From Planctomycetaceae bacterium UBA2972 (lineage in GTDB: Bacteria; Planctomycetota; Planctomycetia; Pirellulales; Pirellulaceae): a stretch of 24,813 nucleotides of DNA. The notes under the pieces are model-generated. The model did not search any database and was not told the origin of the DNA. It was given only the letters and a program-made list of their open reading frames with translations. Below are positions 1 to 8,049 of the stretch, piece by piece; position 1 is the first letter of the stretch, and every line of letters starts with the position of its first letter. The stretch is taken from contig DEAW01000225.1 of NCBI GenBank assembly GCA_002348315.1, positions 1-24,813 on the forward strand, read 5' to 3'. Both the position numbers and the translations under genes were made by a program.

Positions 1-5
1 GTTTA

Positions 6-34
6 CCCGAAGTAGTTCGAAGAACGAAGTCGGG
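6..34 (-). terminator. Imperfect hairpin just after the RND permease stop
   Basis: Two nested inverted repeats lie directly downstream (minus strand) of the permease stop codon at 36-38. The outer arms are 6-10 and 30-34 (CCCGA/TCGGG) and the inner arms 15-18 and 22-25 (GTTC/GAAC), with a 3-base loop and a symmetric 4x4 internal loop. The position suits a transcription end. On the minus strand there is no T-run after the stem, so it is not a classical intrinsic terminator and may only protect the 3' end. It lies near the window edge, so what follows is unknown. Confidence 0.35.
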
Positions 35-35
35 G

Positions 36-3000
36 CTACCTGCCAAGCTGTGCTACTGCTCGTCTGGCGTCCATGAACAGCGTAAAGACGGTCGGGACCA
101 GGACCAGAGTCAGGACGGTAGAAACCAACAGGCCGCCCAGGACGACACTTCCCAGGCCGCGGTACAATTCACTCCCGGCTCCCGGAAACAGCACAAGCGG
201 CAACAGCCCCAATACGGTCGTAATCGTCGTAATAGAAATCGGCCGCACTCGTGACCGCACTGCCAGCAGGATCGCTTCACGATGCGGCATGTCCTCATCA
301 TTGATATGATTCAACGCCTGATGAACAATCAAAATCGCATTATTCACCACGGTCCCAATCAGTATCACAAACCCCAACATGGTCAGGATATCAAGCGTTT
401 GCAGCACAAACACATTAAGCAGGGCCAGCCCAAGCAATCCTCCCACTGCTCCTAACGGAACGGAAAAAATGATCACCAGCGGGTAGAGCCAGGACTCGAA
501 CAACGCTGCCATCAGTAAATAAGTAATCACCAAAGCCAGCAATAGATTCCAACGCAGCGATTCCCATGTTTGATTCAATTTATCAGCCGCTCCGGAGAGA
601 CTAATCAGATTACCGCTACCTAGCGAACCGTCCTGGATCATCGGCTGAACGACATCGTTCTTGATGATATCCATCGCTTCTTCCAAAGCAATTTCCGGCG
701 GAGGTGTTACCTGAATCGTAATCGCTCGCAACCGCTCTCGCCGCATGATCTGCTCAGGCCCGCTGCTGTATTGAATTTCGGCCAATGCCGAGAGTGGTAC
801 CAATTTACCTGTCCTTGTCGCAATCGGCAGATCTTCCAGGTCCTGAGTCCGGATATCGACCACTCGATTACCTTTGAGAGTGATATCCACTTTATCACCA
901 CCATAGAAAAATTCACCTGCATACGCTCCATCCACAAAGGCATCGACCGTATAGCCCAGTTCGCCCGCCGTCACTCCTAATTCAGCACAAGCCACCTTAT
1001 CTGGAATCAGATGAATTTCCGGACTCGACAAATCCAGACTGGGCCGAGGAAACATCTGAGCGTCGGCGAGTCTTGAAGGAACGCCGTTGGTGCCATTTTG
1101 CAAACGTTCAATCACTTGTCCGCCAATTTCGATCAGTTTTTCCAGGTCCCGTCCCGTGATTTCAACGTCAATCGTACGGCCACCACTGAACCCTCGTCCA
1201 AACAGACTGGCCTGTGACGCGACAACTCGAGTACCGGGGAAGCGGTTGCCATATGTCTTCAGGCGAGGCATGAGTTCAGAAACACGTAACGGGTCGTAGG
1301 CCTGAACTCCCATTGCCACGCCGCTTGTACGTGCACTAAAGAAATAGTACGCAATCACAGGAAATTCCAGCTGATCCTGCTCACCTGGATTCGCATTCCA
1401 AATGGGCTCTAAATCCTCTTCAATCTCTTTGCCCATCTCCATCAACTCGTCCATGTTATATCCGGGTGGCGGAGACATACGGATAAAGACCATATTCTGA
1501 TTTCCCGCTGGTAAGTATTCCAGCTTTGGCCAAAGCATAAAGGTCAAACCAATCACTACGGCCAACACGAAGACGACAAAGCCAATCGCCCGAACGGACG
1601 ATTTCTGAATCGATTGATTGACTCGAACTATCAATTCGATGATTCCATGTCCGAGTGTCCCCAGCCAGTGTACCGCTGTCACTGCTTCTGATGCTTCCTG
1701 CTTATAGCCGCTGTAGAGTCTGGCCGCTGCCGTCGGCATCAGGGTCATGGCACAGAACAATGAAAAAATTACTGCAAAACTGATCGCTAGCGCGATATCC
1801 CGAAACAACTGCCCGGACGTATCTTCCACAAACACTACGGGCAAAAAGACGGCGACTGTCGTGAGAGTCGAAGCAACAATCGCACCTGCGACTTCATTGG
1901 TTCCCTTCACGGCCGCAGTGAATGATTTTTCACCCAACTGGATGCGACGATGAATATTCTCGAGTACAACGACAGCGTTATCAACAAGCATACCAACGGC
2001 AAACGCCATACCAGCAAGGCTAATCACATTGAGTGATCGGCCACCGATTCCTAATGCCAAAAACGTAGCGACGGAACTGACCGGTATCGCAATTCCAATT
2101 ACCAAAGCACCTCGGCCGAACCACATCCCAAAGCCCACGATGAATGCCAGTGTAAGAAGAAAGAACCAAGCCGAAATATAGACGGCCAACAACGATGACA
2201 TCACTAAGACCGGAATCGCAATCATTGTCTTTACCGAGCGATGCAGAAACAACATCAGCACGATCATAGTAAAGGCGGTGGCGAGGAAGATATTATCGGT
2301 GACCAGAGAAATCGCTGAAGTGATGTAATCCGTTTCGTCGTAGTATTGATACAACTCCAGATCTCTTTGGGCTAATACGCCGGCATTCAGCTCAGCGACT
2401 GCTTCACGAATTCCTTTCATTACTTCAATGACGTTCGCTCCCACGCGTCTTTGAATCCCCAGTCCGTTATTTCGTTCACCGTAACGTCGGGCCACACTAT
2501 CGGCCTTCTTGTAGCCGATACGAACATCTGCAACGTCTTTCAAATAAACGGGAACCTGATTGGGCATAGCGACAATTAATTCTTCCACCTGTTTGGCATC
2601 CCGAAACTGGCCAAGCGTCCTGATCACCCACCGGCGTTTACCCTCCCAGATATCGCCTCCGGAAGTATCTTTATTCTGCCCTCGTAAAGCTTCCAATACA
2701 TCCAGCACTGTAAGTTGCCGTACGGCCAGTGCATCCGGATTCATAACAATCTCTAGCTCTTCTTCCAGACCACCATAGGTATATACATCGGAAACGCCCG
2801 GAACCCGTTCCAATCTCGCTTCAACCACATCTTCTGTGAACCGACGCAGTTTCATCAGGTCGATGTCCGGCGGAAGAATTTCCTTTAGCTCCGGAAACGC
2901 CTTCCCCCGGTCTTTATATACCTGACGCAGGCGGTAGACACGTAATGCAGAATTCATCGCACTGGCGACGTAATCCAGATCCTGTTTAAGCTTGGGATGC

Positions 3001-3473
3001 TGCTTCCCAAATTCCCGGATTTTGGCAATCGTCGGCGGTTTGGCCGATAGTACGAGACGAGCGATTGACGAGTCCGATGTACTGCGGGTTTCAATCACCG
3101 GTTCCTGAGCATCCACTGGGTACTGCCGAACCTGCTGCAAGCGTGTACTAACCTGAACCACTGCTTCCTGCAGATTCGTTCCCACGGAAAATTCCAGTTC
3201 AATATCAGCACTCGAATTCCTGCAGGTCGAGGACATTTTGATCATACCTTCGACGCTTTTGAGCTGCTCTTCCTGCTCGAGAATGATCTCCCGCTCAATC
3301 TCCTGTGGGCTGGCACCGGGCCAGCGGGTGGAAACCAATACCATCGGAGTTTCCACTTCAGGCGTAAGCTGTTTAGGCATGCTGAACATAGCGATGCCAC
3401 CGAAGATCGCCAGCAACAGCGCACCGACAGTCACCTTGACCGGATTCTCTACGAATACTTTAACGAGATTCAA
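36..3473 (-). CDS. RND-family efflux permease (HAE/AcrB-like), inner-membrane subunit
   Basis: Proton-driven inner-membrane exporter of the AcrB/HAE type, expected to work with the adaptor encoded immediately upstream and a TolC-like outer-membrane protein not present here. About 1145 aa. The N-terminus (NLVKVFVENPVKVTVGALLL) is a typical RND TM1. Proton-relay-type motif GMLVDNAVVVLEN is at about residues 494-506, and the second half has the usual VVNNAILIVH motif. Start choice: the open frame reaches a TTG at 3519-3521, which overlaps the adaptor by 38 bp and has no Shine-Dalgarno. TTG at 3471-3473 follows AAGGG by 7 nt and leaves a 10-bp gap, so I prefer it. Odd points: about 60 extra residues in the first periplasmic loop (about 145-204) and about 40 extra, mostly hydrophobic residues between TM2 and TM3 (about 415-454). 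Substrate cannot be told. Confidence 0.93.
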   Translation of the reverse strand: MNLVKVFVENPVKVTVGALLLAIFGGIAMFSMPKQLTPEVETPMVLVSTRWPGASPQEIEREIILEQEEQLKSVEGMIKMSSTCRNSSADIELEFSVGTNLQEAVVQVSTRLQQVRQYPVDAQEPVIETRSTSDSSIARLVLSAKPPTIAKIREFGKQHPKLKQDLDYVASAMNSALRVYRLRQVYKDRGKAFPELKEILPPDIDLMKLRRFTEDVVEARLERVPGVSDVYTYGGLEEELEIVMNPDALAVRQLTVLDVLEALRGQNKDTSGGDIWEGKRRWVIRTLGQFRDAKQVEELIVAMPNQVPVYLKDVADVRIGYKKADSVARRYGERNNGLGIQRRVGANVIEVMKGIREAVAELNAGVLAQRDLELYQYYDETDYITSAISLVTDNIFLATAFTMIVLMLFLHRSVKTMIAIPVLVMSSLLAVYISAWFFLLTLAFIVGFGMWFGRGALVIGIAIPVSSVATFLALGIGGRSLNVISLAGMAFAVGMLVDNAVVVLENIHRRIQLGEKSFTAAVKGTNEVAGAIVASTLTTVAVFLPVVFVEDTSGQLFRDIALAISFAVIFSLFCAMTLMPTAAARLYSGYKQEASEAVTAVHWLGTLGHGIIELIVRVNQSIQKSSVRAIGFVVFVLAVVIGLTFMLWPKLEYLPAGNQNMVFIRMSPPPGYNMDELMEMGKEIEEDLEPIWNANPGEQDQLEFPVIAYYFFSARTSGVAMGVQAYDPLRVSELMPRLKTYGNRFPGTRVVASQASLFGRGFSGGRTIDVEITGRDLEKLIEIGGQVIERLQNGTNGVPSRLADAQMFPRPSLDLSSPEIHLIPDKVACAELGVTAGELGYTVDAFVDGAYAGEFFYGGDKVDITLKGNRVVDIRTQDLEDLPIATRTGKLVPLSALAEIQYSSGPEQIMRRERLRAITIQVTPPPEIALEEAMDIIKNDVVQPMIQDGSLGSGNLISLSGAADKLNQTWESLRWNLLLALVITYLLMAALFESWLYPLVIIFSVPLGAVGGLLGLALLNVFVLQTLDILTMLGFVILIGTVVNNAILIVHQALNHINDEDMPHREAILLAVRSRVRPISITTITTVLGLLPLVLFPGAGSELYRGLGSVVLGGLLVSTVLTLVLVPTVFTLFMDARRAVAQLGR

Positions 3474-3483
3474 CGCCGTGCCC

Positions 3484-4746
3484 TTAGTCTTGCTCGTCCG
3501 TCGAATTCTGGCCGCCGACAATGGCGACGATCTGGCCTGGCTTCAAGCGTTCATTTCCACGAATCACGACTAATTGTCCTGCCTGAATCCCACCGGTCAC
3601 TTCGATTAATTCACCATTGGAGACGCCTAATTCCACTGCCACTTCAGAAACGGCTTTTGTTTTCGAATCTACGACGAACATCGTCCGTTTATTACCGTTT
3701 AGTACGATCGCATCCTTGGGAGCCATCAACATTTTCTTTGGTTCACCCACCGGTAATTCCACCTTGGCGAGCATTCCGGCCTTTAACACAGGCCCGGATT
3801 TTCCGTCCTCATTGGACACTCGGATCTTGACCGGAAACGTGCGGCTTTGCGAATCTGCTTCAGGAACAATTGCAAACACATCGCCAAACACGAGTTCGTC
3901 ACTACCATGTGGAATGTCGATACGAACCTGATCACCGAGTTCAAGTTTCGTGACATGATCTGCCGTAACATTGACGACGATATCAACTTCGTCGAGCTTA
4001 ATAATTTGAACAACGACTTCACCTTTCGTCACCCATTGCCCCTGCTCGGAGTGCTTGATGGTCACATAACCATTAAATGGAGACGTGATCGTATGTCGAC
4101 GCAGTTGTTCTTCAAAGGAATTCAGCACTGCTGTCTGACTACTCACTCGAGCTCTGGCTTGCGTAATCAATTCGGCTCGCGGGCCGCGAATATTGATTTG
4201 ATGCGTTGACGCAGCGGCCTGATACAACTGTTCATCTCGCTGCTTATTTGCCTGCGCCTGCTGGAATTCGGTTTCCGAAACCACCTGACCATCCTGAAAT
4301 AGCTTTTCGATACGAGTGAAATTCCAGTCCGAGAATTTCCTGGCCGCTTCTGCCGCACGTAGATTAGCCAGCGATGCTGCAAGTTCTTCTTTGGTCGTTC
4401 CTGCTACCAACTCTTCCAATTCAGCTTCACGTAACGCCAATTCTGCCTTCGCCCCCAACAGTTGAAACTCAAGTATCGCAGTCTGCAACTTAACCAGTGG
4501 TTGCCCGGCCTTTACGATGTCACCTTCTTCGACCAGGAATTCCGCAATACGACCGTCGACAGCTGCACCGACACGCGCCGTCTTACTGGCATGCACGATC
4601 CCCACTGAATTCTGGCTTCCGGAAAACTCAAGTTGCTGCACCTGGCTGACGACAACATTTTGCGCCTTTTGTGCAAGCGACGGTTGGTAATACAGACACA
4701 AAAGCAACAACGCCAAACTCAGTTTGCTAAAAAACTGCAACACCAT
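3484..4746 (-). CDS. RND efflux periplasmic adaptor (membrane fusion protein, HlyD/AcrA-like)
   Basis: Periplasmic adaptor that links an RND permease to an outer-membrane channel. 420 aa starting at ATG 4744-4746. It has an N-terminal signal peptide with a leucine-rich core (residues about 9-19) and likely cleavage after PSLA. A biotinyl-lipoyl-like half (VGAAVDGRIAEFLVEEGDIV, about 57-76) leads into a long charged coiled-coil hairpin (about 85-205), back to the second lipoyl half (HTITSPFNGYVTIKHSEQGQ), then beta-barrel and membrane-proximal domains ending in NERLKPGQIVAIVGG. It is followed after 10 bp by the permease gene, so the two are surely co-transcribed. No obvious Shine-Dalgarno precedes the ATG. 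No local regulator or outer-membrane factor gene is visible. Confidence 0.93.
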   Translation of the reverse strand: MVLQFFSKLSLALLLLCLYYQPSLAQKAQNVVVSQVQQLEFSGSQNSVGIVHASKTARVGAAVDGRIAEFLVEEGDIVKAGQPLVKLQTAILEFQLLGAKAELALREAELEELVAGTTKEELAASLANLRAAEAARKFSDWNFTRIEKLFQDGQVVSETEFQQAQANKQRDEQLYQAAASTHQINIRGPRAELITQARARVSSQTAVLNSFEEQLRRHTITSPFNGYVTIKHSEQGQWVTKGEVVVQIIKLDEVDIVVNVTADHVTKLELGDQVRIDIPHGSDELVFGDVFAIVPEADSQSRTFPVKIRVSNEDGKSGPVLKAGMLAKVELPVGEPKKMLMAPKDAIVLNGNKRTMFVVDSKTKAVSEVAVELGVSNGELIEVTGGIQAGQLVVIRGNERLKPGQIVAIVGGQNSTDEQD

Positions 4747-4850
4747 CGGGGACTCGCAAAGAGGGGAGAGGGAGGAAATTAAACAATCTCTATTGTGATT
4801 GAAATCTTAATCCTGCGGTGAGAGTTTTAAGGTAAATTCCGTGTAAACTG

Positions 4851-6971
4851 CTAATCCGCATACTTTTCTATTCGCCAGCAACGATGGATTCGTTTATTCC
4901 GAAAGTCCTCCGGGACGGTTTGCCTGGAGATCTCATGACAGTTCCCGCGAATGAAGGAGTCGTCAAATTTGAAGCGGCGGTAATTCGTCGAGAAGTAGAT
5001 CACACCTCCCGGCCGTAAACGGTTGATCATCGAATTTAAAAGTTCAGGATAATGCTGCTGAATCACCCAGTCTTCTTCGGTGGACTTGCTATTGGAAAAT
5101 GTTGGCGGATCTACAATCGCCAAATCGAAGAGCTCTTCCTGAGGAAGTGACTGCAGGTATTCACGGATATCCGATTGGACGTATGTATGGTTCTCACTTT
5201 CAAATCCATTCAAAGCCATGTTGCGTTGAGCCCAGTCGAGGTATTTCCAGGACAAGTCCACAGTCGTCGTGGATTTCGCACCTCCGTCTGCGGCATATAC
5301 AGAGAAGGATCCGGTATAGCCAAAGAGATTTAACACGTCTTTACCAAGAGCATCGTTGCAGACCATCATGCGTGTTTCGCGATGGTCGAGAAACAGGCCG
5401 GTATCGACGTAATCCGAGAGATTGACGATGAATTTCAAGCCGTTCTCTTCAACTTCAATTTCATATCGGTCCTGTGAAACGCGGCTATGCTGCTCTGACC
5501 CACGCTGCATGCCACGTCTTTTTAGAAACACCTGCGTGACGGGAACCTCCAGTGCCTGAGCGGCACTCACACGCATCAACTCCAACCAATCTTCATGCTG
5601 TGCAGCATCCCTGTCGTGCGGACGTTCGAATTCGGACAAATGCAGATGGTCACCGTATTTATCAACTACCAATGGTATCTCAGGAATGTCCCGCTCATAA
5701 AGTCGATAGCAATGGATGCCACGTTTATTAGGCCATTTGCGAAAGTGCCGTGCTCGCTTGGTTAATCGCCGCTGGAACAATTCACCCTGATCCTGTGCTT
5801 TCTCATCCACTCCCCCAAATACCGGTTGGGATTCATCGGTCTTTGGCCTGGGGCCATGGAATTGGTAGTAAACACATTCAATCCGCCCGTTGTAGAGCTT
5901 GCGTCGACGATCAGCATTCTTTTGAAGTAACTTCTGAAATCCATCGTAGCTGGTAATAATGAAGTGCGACCAGGTCGGCAATCGTTTAAGCACCAGCGGC
6001 ATGGATTGGTAGAGTGGTTTCAACTGGTGCCAGTCACTAAGTCGTTCACCGTAGGGTGGATTCGAAATCAGGCAGCCATATTTTCGACTACTCTGAAGAT
6101 CGCCGAATTCTTTTTCCTGAAAGTGAATCTGGTCAGCAACCCCGGCCTTCTCAGCATTTTGGCGAGCTGTTTTAAGAATTCTAAAATCACTATCTGTGGC
6201 GACCAGGATCTCGTCGAAAGCGGGTTGCTGTAGATCCATTGCTTCGGCTCGAGCTTCGTCCCATTGGTTCGAATCGATGAGACTCCATTGGCTGGCAGCA
6301 AATTGACGGTGCAGTCCGGGAGCCATATTACGGCCCAGCATGGCAGCTTCAATGGCAATGGTACCGCTACCACAAAATGGATCAATGAATGGTTTTTCGT
6401 TGTTCCAAAAACTGAGCTGAACCATGCCCGACGCCAGCGTTTCCTTGATCGGTGCGCCGCCCGCGAACTCTCTATAGCCTCGCTTGTGCAGGCTGGGACC
6501 TGTTGTGTCAATTGTCAGTGTAGCTTCATCTTTCAGAATAGCGATCTGGCACCGATACAATGGCCCGTCTTCGGGCAGCGTGGATACCTGGTGCTGAGCG
6601 AGCATGGCTTCGACGATCGCCTTTTTGACAGCTCGCTGGTTGGCCGGCACGCTGGTCAATTGCGACTTATGAGAGCGACCATCCACTGGAAATCGAGCGT
6701 TTGGCGGGAGCCATTGATTCCAATCAATCGCTTTGGTGGTTTCGAAGAGAGCTTCAAAATCGGTAGCTTTAAAGCTGGCAACTTTAACCAGCACACGATC
6801 CGCAGTTCGAAGCCACAGATTAGTCCGGCAAATTGCCGATAAGTCGCCCTCGAACTCGACCCACCCCGGCGAAGTACTGCGAGGTTCGTAGCCTAAGGCT
6901 TCGAGCTCCCTTTTGACAACAGCTTCCAGACCGAAGGCCGTCGTGGCGATAAAAGTGTGTTGATTCGACAT
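4851..6971 (-). CDS. rlmL: Bifunctional 23S rRNA methyltransferase RlmKL (m2G2445 / m7G2069)
   Basis: Two SAM-dependent methyltransferases fused in one chain. In E. coli the N-terminal half (RlmL) makes N2-methyl-G2445 and the C-terminal half (RlmK) N7-methyl-G2069 of 23S rRNA. Length of 706 aa is close to the E. coli protein (about 702). Visible in order: N-terminal ferredoxin-like/THUMP region; SAM motif DPFCGSGT (about 197-204); catalytic NPPYGER (304-310); then a second Rossmann methyltransferase with NLFGYTGSFSVYAADGGA and the VDPPTF motif (D621). The frame extends to GTG at 6984-6986, but ATG at 6969-6971 gives the usual family N-terminus (short leader, then FIATTAFGLE), so I chose it. 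The two starts differ by only 5 codons. Cytosolic housekeeping function. It lies 104 bp upstream of the efflux adaptor on the same strand. Confidence 0.95.
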   Translation of the reverse strand: MSNQHTFIATTAFGLEAVVKRELEALGYEPRSTSPGWVEFEGDLSAICRTNLWLRTADRVLVKVASFKATDFEALFETTKAIDWNQWLPPNARFPVDGRSHKSQLTSVPANQRAVKKAIVEAMLAQHQVSTLPEDGPLYRCQIAILKDEATLTIDTTGPSLHKRGYREFAGGAPIKETLASGMVQLSFWNNEKPFIDPFCGSGTIAIEAAMLGRNMAPGLHRQFAASQWSLIDSNQWDEARAEAMDLQQPAFDEILVATDSDFRILKTARQNAEKAGVADQIHFQEKEFGDLQSSRKYGCLISNPPYGERLSDWHQLKPLYQSMPLVLKRLPTWSHFIITSYDGFQKLLQKNADRRRKLYNGRIECVYYQFHGPRPKTDESQPVFGGVDEKAQDQGELFQRRLTKRARHFRKWPNKRGIHCYRLYERDIPEIPLVVDKYGDHLHLSEFERPHDRDAAQHEDWLELMRVSAAQALEVPVTQVFLKRRGMQRGSEQHSRVSQDRYEIEVEENGLKFIVNLSDYVDTGLFLDHRETRMMVCNDALGKDVLNLFGYTGSFSVYAADGGAKSTTTVDLSWKYLDWAQRNMALNGFESENHTYVQSDIREYLQSLPQEELFDLAIVDPPTFSNSKSTEEDWVIQQHYPELLNSMINRLRPGGVIYFSTNYRRFKFDDSFIRGNCHEISRQTVPEDFRNKRIHRCWRIEKYAD

Positions 6972-7058
6972 CCTTTCACTTAACACTCGAACGCAACATC
7001 CGACAACCGCTAAATGAGTGAATGGGCCTATTTGCTATTCGGGTGAATTGTGATTTCG

Positions 7059-7727
7059 CTAAGAGGACGATGGCAAAACATGTTTCCGCAAAAACTCGTT
7101 AAAGGTTCCGCCGCTATCAATGATGTCATTCCACTGATGTAGAAACTGACTTTGACGATTCCAAAGTGACCTAACCGCAAATGAAAATTCGACCGGAAGC
7201 GGCCGGTTCCAGCCTTGTTCGCTATCAGGGTCTCCATATCGGGGATAGCGTTGGTAGATGTATTCGAGTGATTCTTCGGTGGTCCGCCCGGTGGCACACA
7301 GTGCGTCAAAGTAAACAACACAATCGATGTGGTCGAGTTCCAAACCGAAAAACCGTGTGGCCGGAGTCATATTCCACCAGGCTTCGAGCTCCACGGGCTC
7401 GACTCCCTCTTTTATCCGACTTTCGACATACTCGTCGATAACGGGGCAGGATTCACGATATTGAAACATTAACGCTCCAAATTGATCCGGTTCGCTATCG
7501 TATTTCAGAGAAATGATGTTTCCATAAACTCGGCCAATGAGTTTCTGCAGATGCAGCTGACCATCGGGGTCCCCAACGCGAGAGTAGTGGGGGTTGGAGT
7601 CAACCAATTTGACTTCATCCCTGAGCGCCGCCATGATTTCCTGATGAGTTTTTGGCTCTGCAAATCGCTTGTATATCTCACTATGTGAAAACGGATTGGT
7701 GGCGTATTTTAAAGAAACGTCTGTCAT
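7059..7727 (-). CDS. Hypothetical protein, soluble, about 222 aa
   Basis: I do not recognise a family. The protein has no signal peptide and no membrane segment, so it is probably cytosolic. It is rich in acidic and aromatic residues and has several short Asp/Pro segments (VGDPDG, YGDPDSEQGW) and a WWNMTPATRFFGLELDHID stretch at about 118-136. Codon use matches its neighbours, and the frame is open with no shadow competitor. Two adjacent ATG codons exist (7728-7730 and 7725-7727). GAGG lies 2 nt from the first and 5 nt from the second, so the second is the better start. It is the leftmost-pointing partner of a divergent region and sits 87 bp upstream of rlmL on the same strand, so it may be the first gene of that transcript. 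Function unknown. Confidence 0.8.
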   Translation of the reverse strand: MTDVSLKYATNPFSHSEIYKRFAEPKTHQEIMAALRDEVKLVDSNPHYSRVGDPDGQLHLQKLIGRVYGNIISLKYDSEPDQFGALMFQYRESCPVIDEYVESRIKEGVEPVELEAWWNMTPATRFFGLELDHIDCVVYFDALCATGRTTEESLEYIYQRYPRYGDPDSEQGWNRPLPVEFSFAVRSLWNRQSQFLHQWNDIIDSGGTFNEFLRKHVLPSSS

Positions 7728-7730
7728 CAT

Positions 7731-8049
7731 GACCTCAGTAGTCCATCATGTTGAAAAACCACATCCTTTTAAGGGGATCCATCAGGTGCATTATGTTTCT
7801 CCCGAGATCGCAGGCGACACCGACAGGAATTGCCCGGTTTATAGACATATATCTTCGTTTTTTCATAATCGCGAACGTCTTTGGAGACAGGTTCCCCCCC
7901 ACTGTTACATCAATGTTCACTGATGGATCGGGGACGCATCAAAGCAGTCAATGGATTCAACTGCGCTTCGAGGAACGCCTCCGGCGTTTCAGGCAACTGT
8001 CGATACGCTAGAATGAACCGTTGCCCACTCAATCAATGGAAGAGAACTC
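7731..8049. other. Divergent intergenic region, 319 bp, no convincing gene
   Basis: This stretch separates the minus-strand hypothetical gene from the plus-strand sulfatase and must hold promoters for both. I see no confident sigma-70 pair. It contains a strong hairpin at 7972-7990, a run of seven C at about 7894-7900, and a GGAAGAG ribosome-binding site (8038-8044) 5 nt before the sulfatase ATG. Short open frames cross it on both strands, but none has a start signal or protein-like composition. Confidence 0.7.
7972..7990. promoter_or_regulatory. Compact GC-rich hairpin in the sulfatase leader region
   Basis: GGAACGCC (7972-7979) pairs with GGCGTTTC (7983-7990) around a TCC loop: eight pairs, one of them G-T. 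It sits 60 bp upstream of the sulfatase start. It could be a leader stem-loop or a protein-binding dyad. It has no T-run on either side, so it does not look like an intrinsic terminator. Confidence 0.3.

Noticed and set aside
2079..2222. Frameshift or assembly error as the cause of the odd RND segment
   Set aside because: The frame is open throughout, the inserted residues are coherent membrane-like sequence, and the RND motifs resume in the same frame.
4784..4801. Dyad CAATC...GATTG upstream of the efflux adaptor, as a regulator operator
   Set aside because: Only five pairs in an AT-rich region, an alternative overlapping pairing exists, and no regulator gene is nearby.
7735..7920. Minus-strand 61-codon frame just upstream of the hypothetical gene
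   Set aside because: No Shine-Dalgarno, random-looking composition, and it occupies the region where the divergent promoters must be.
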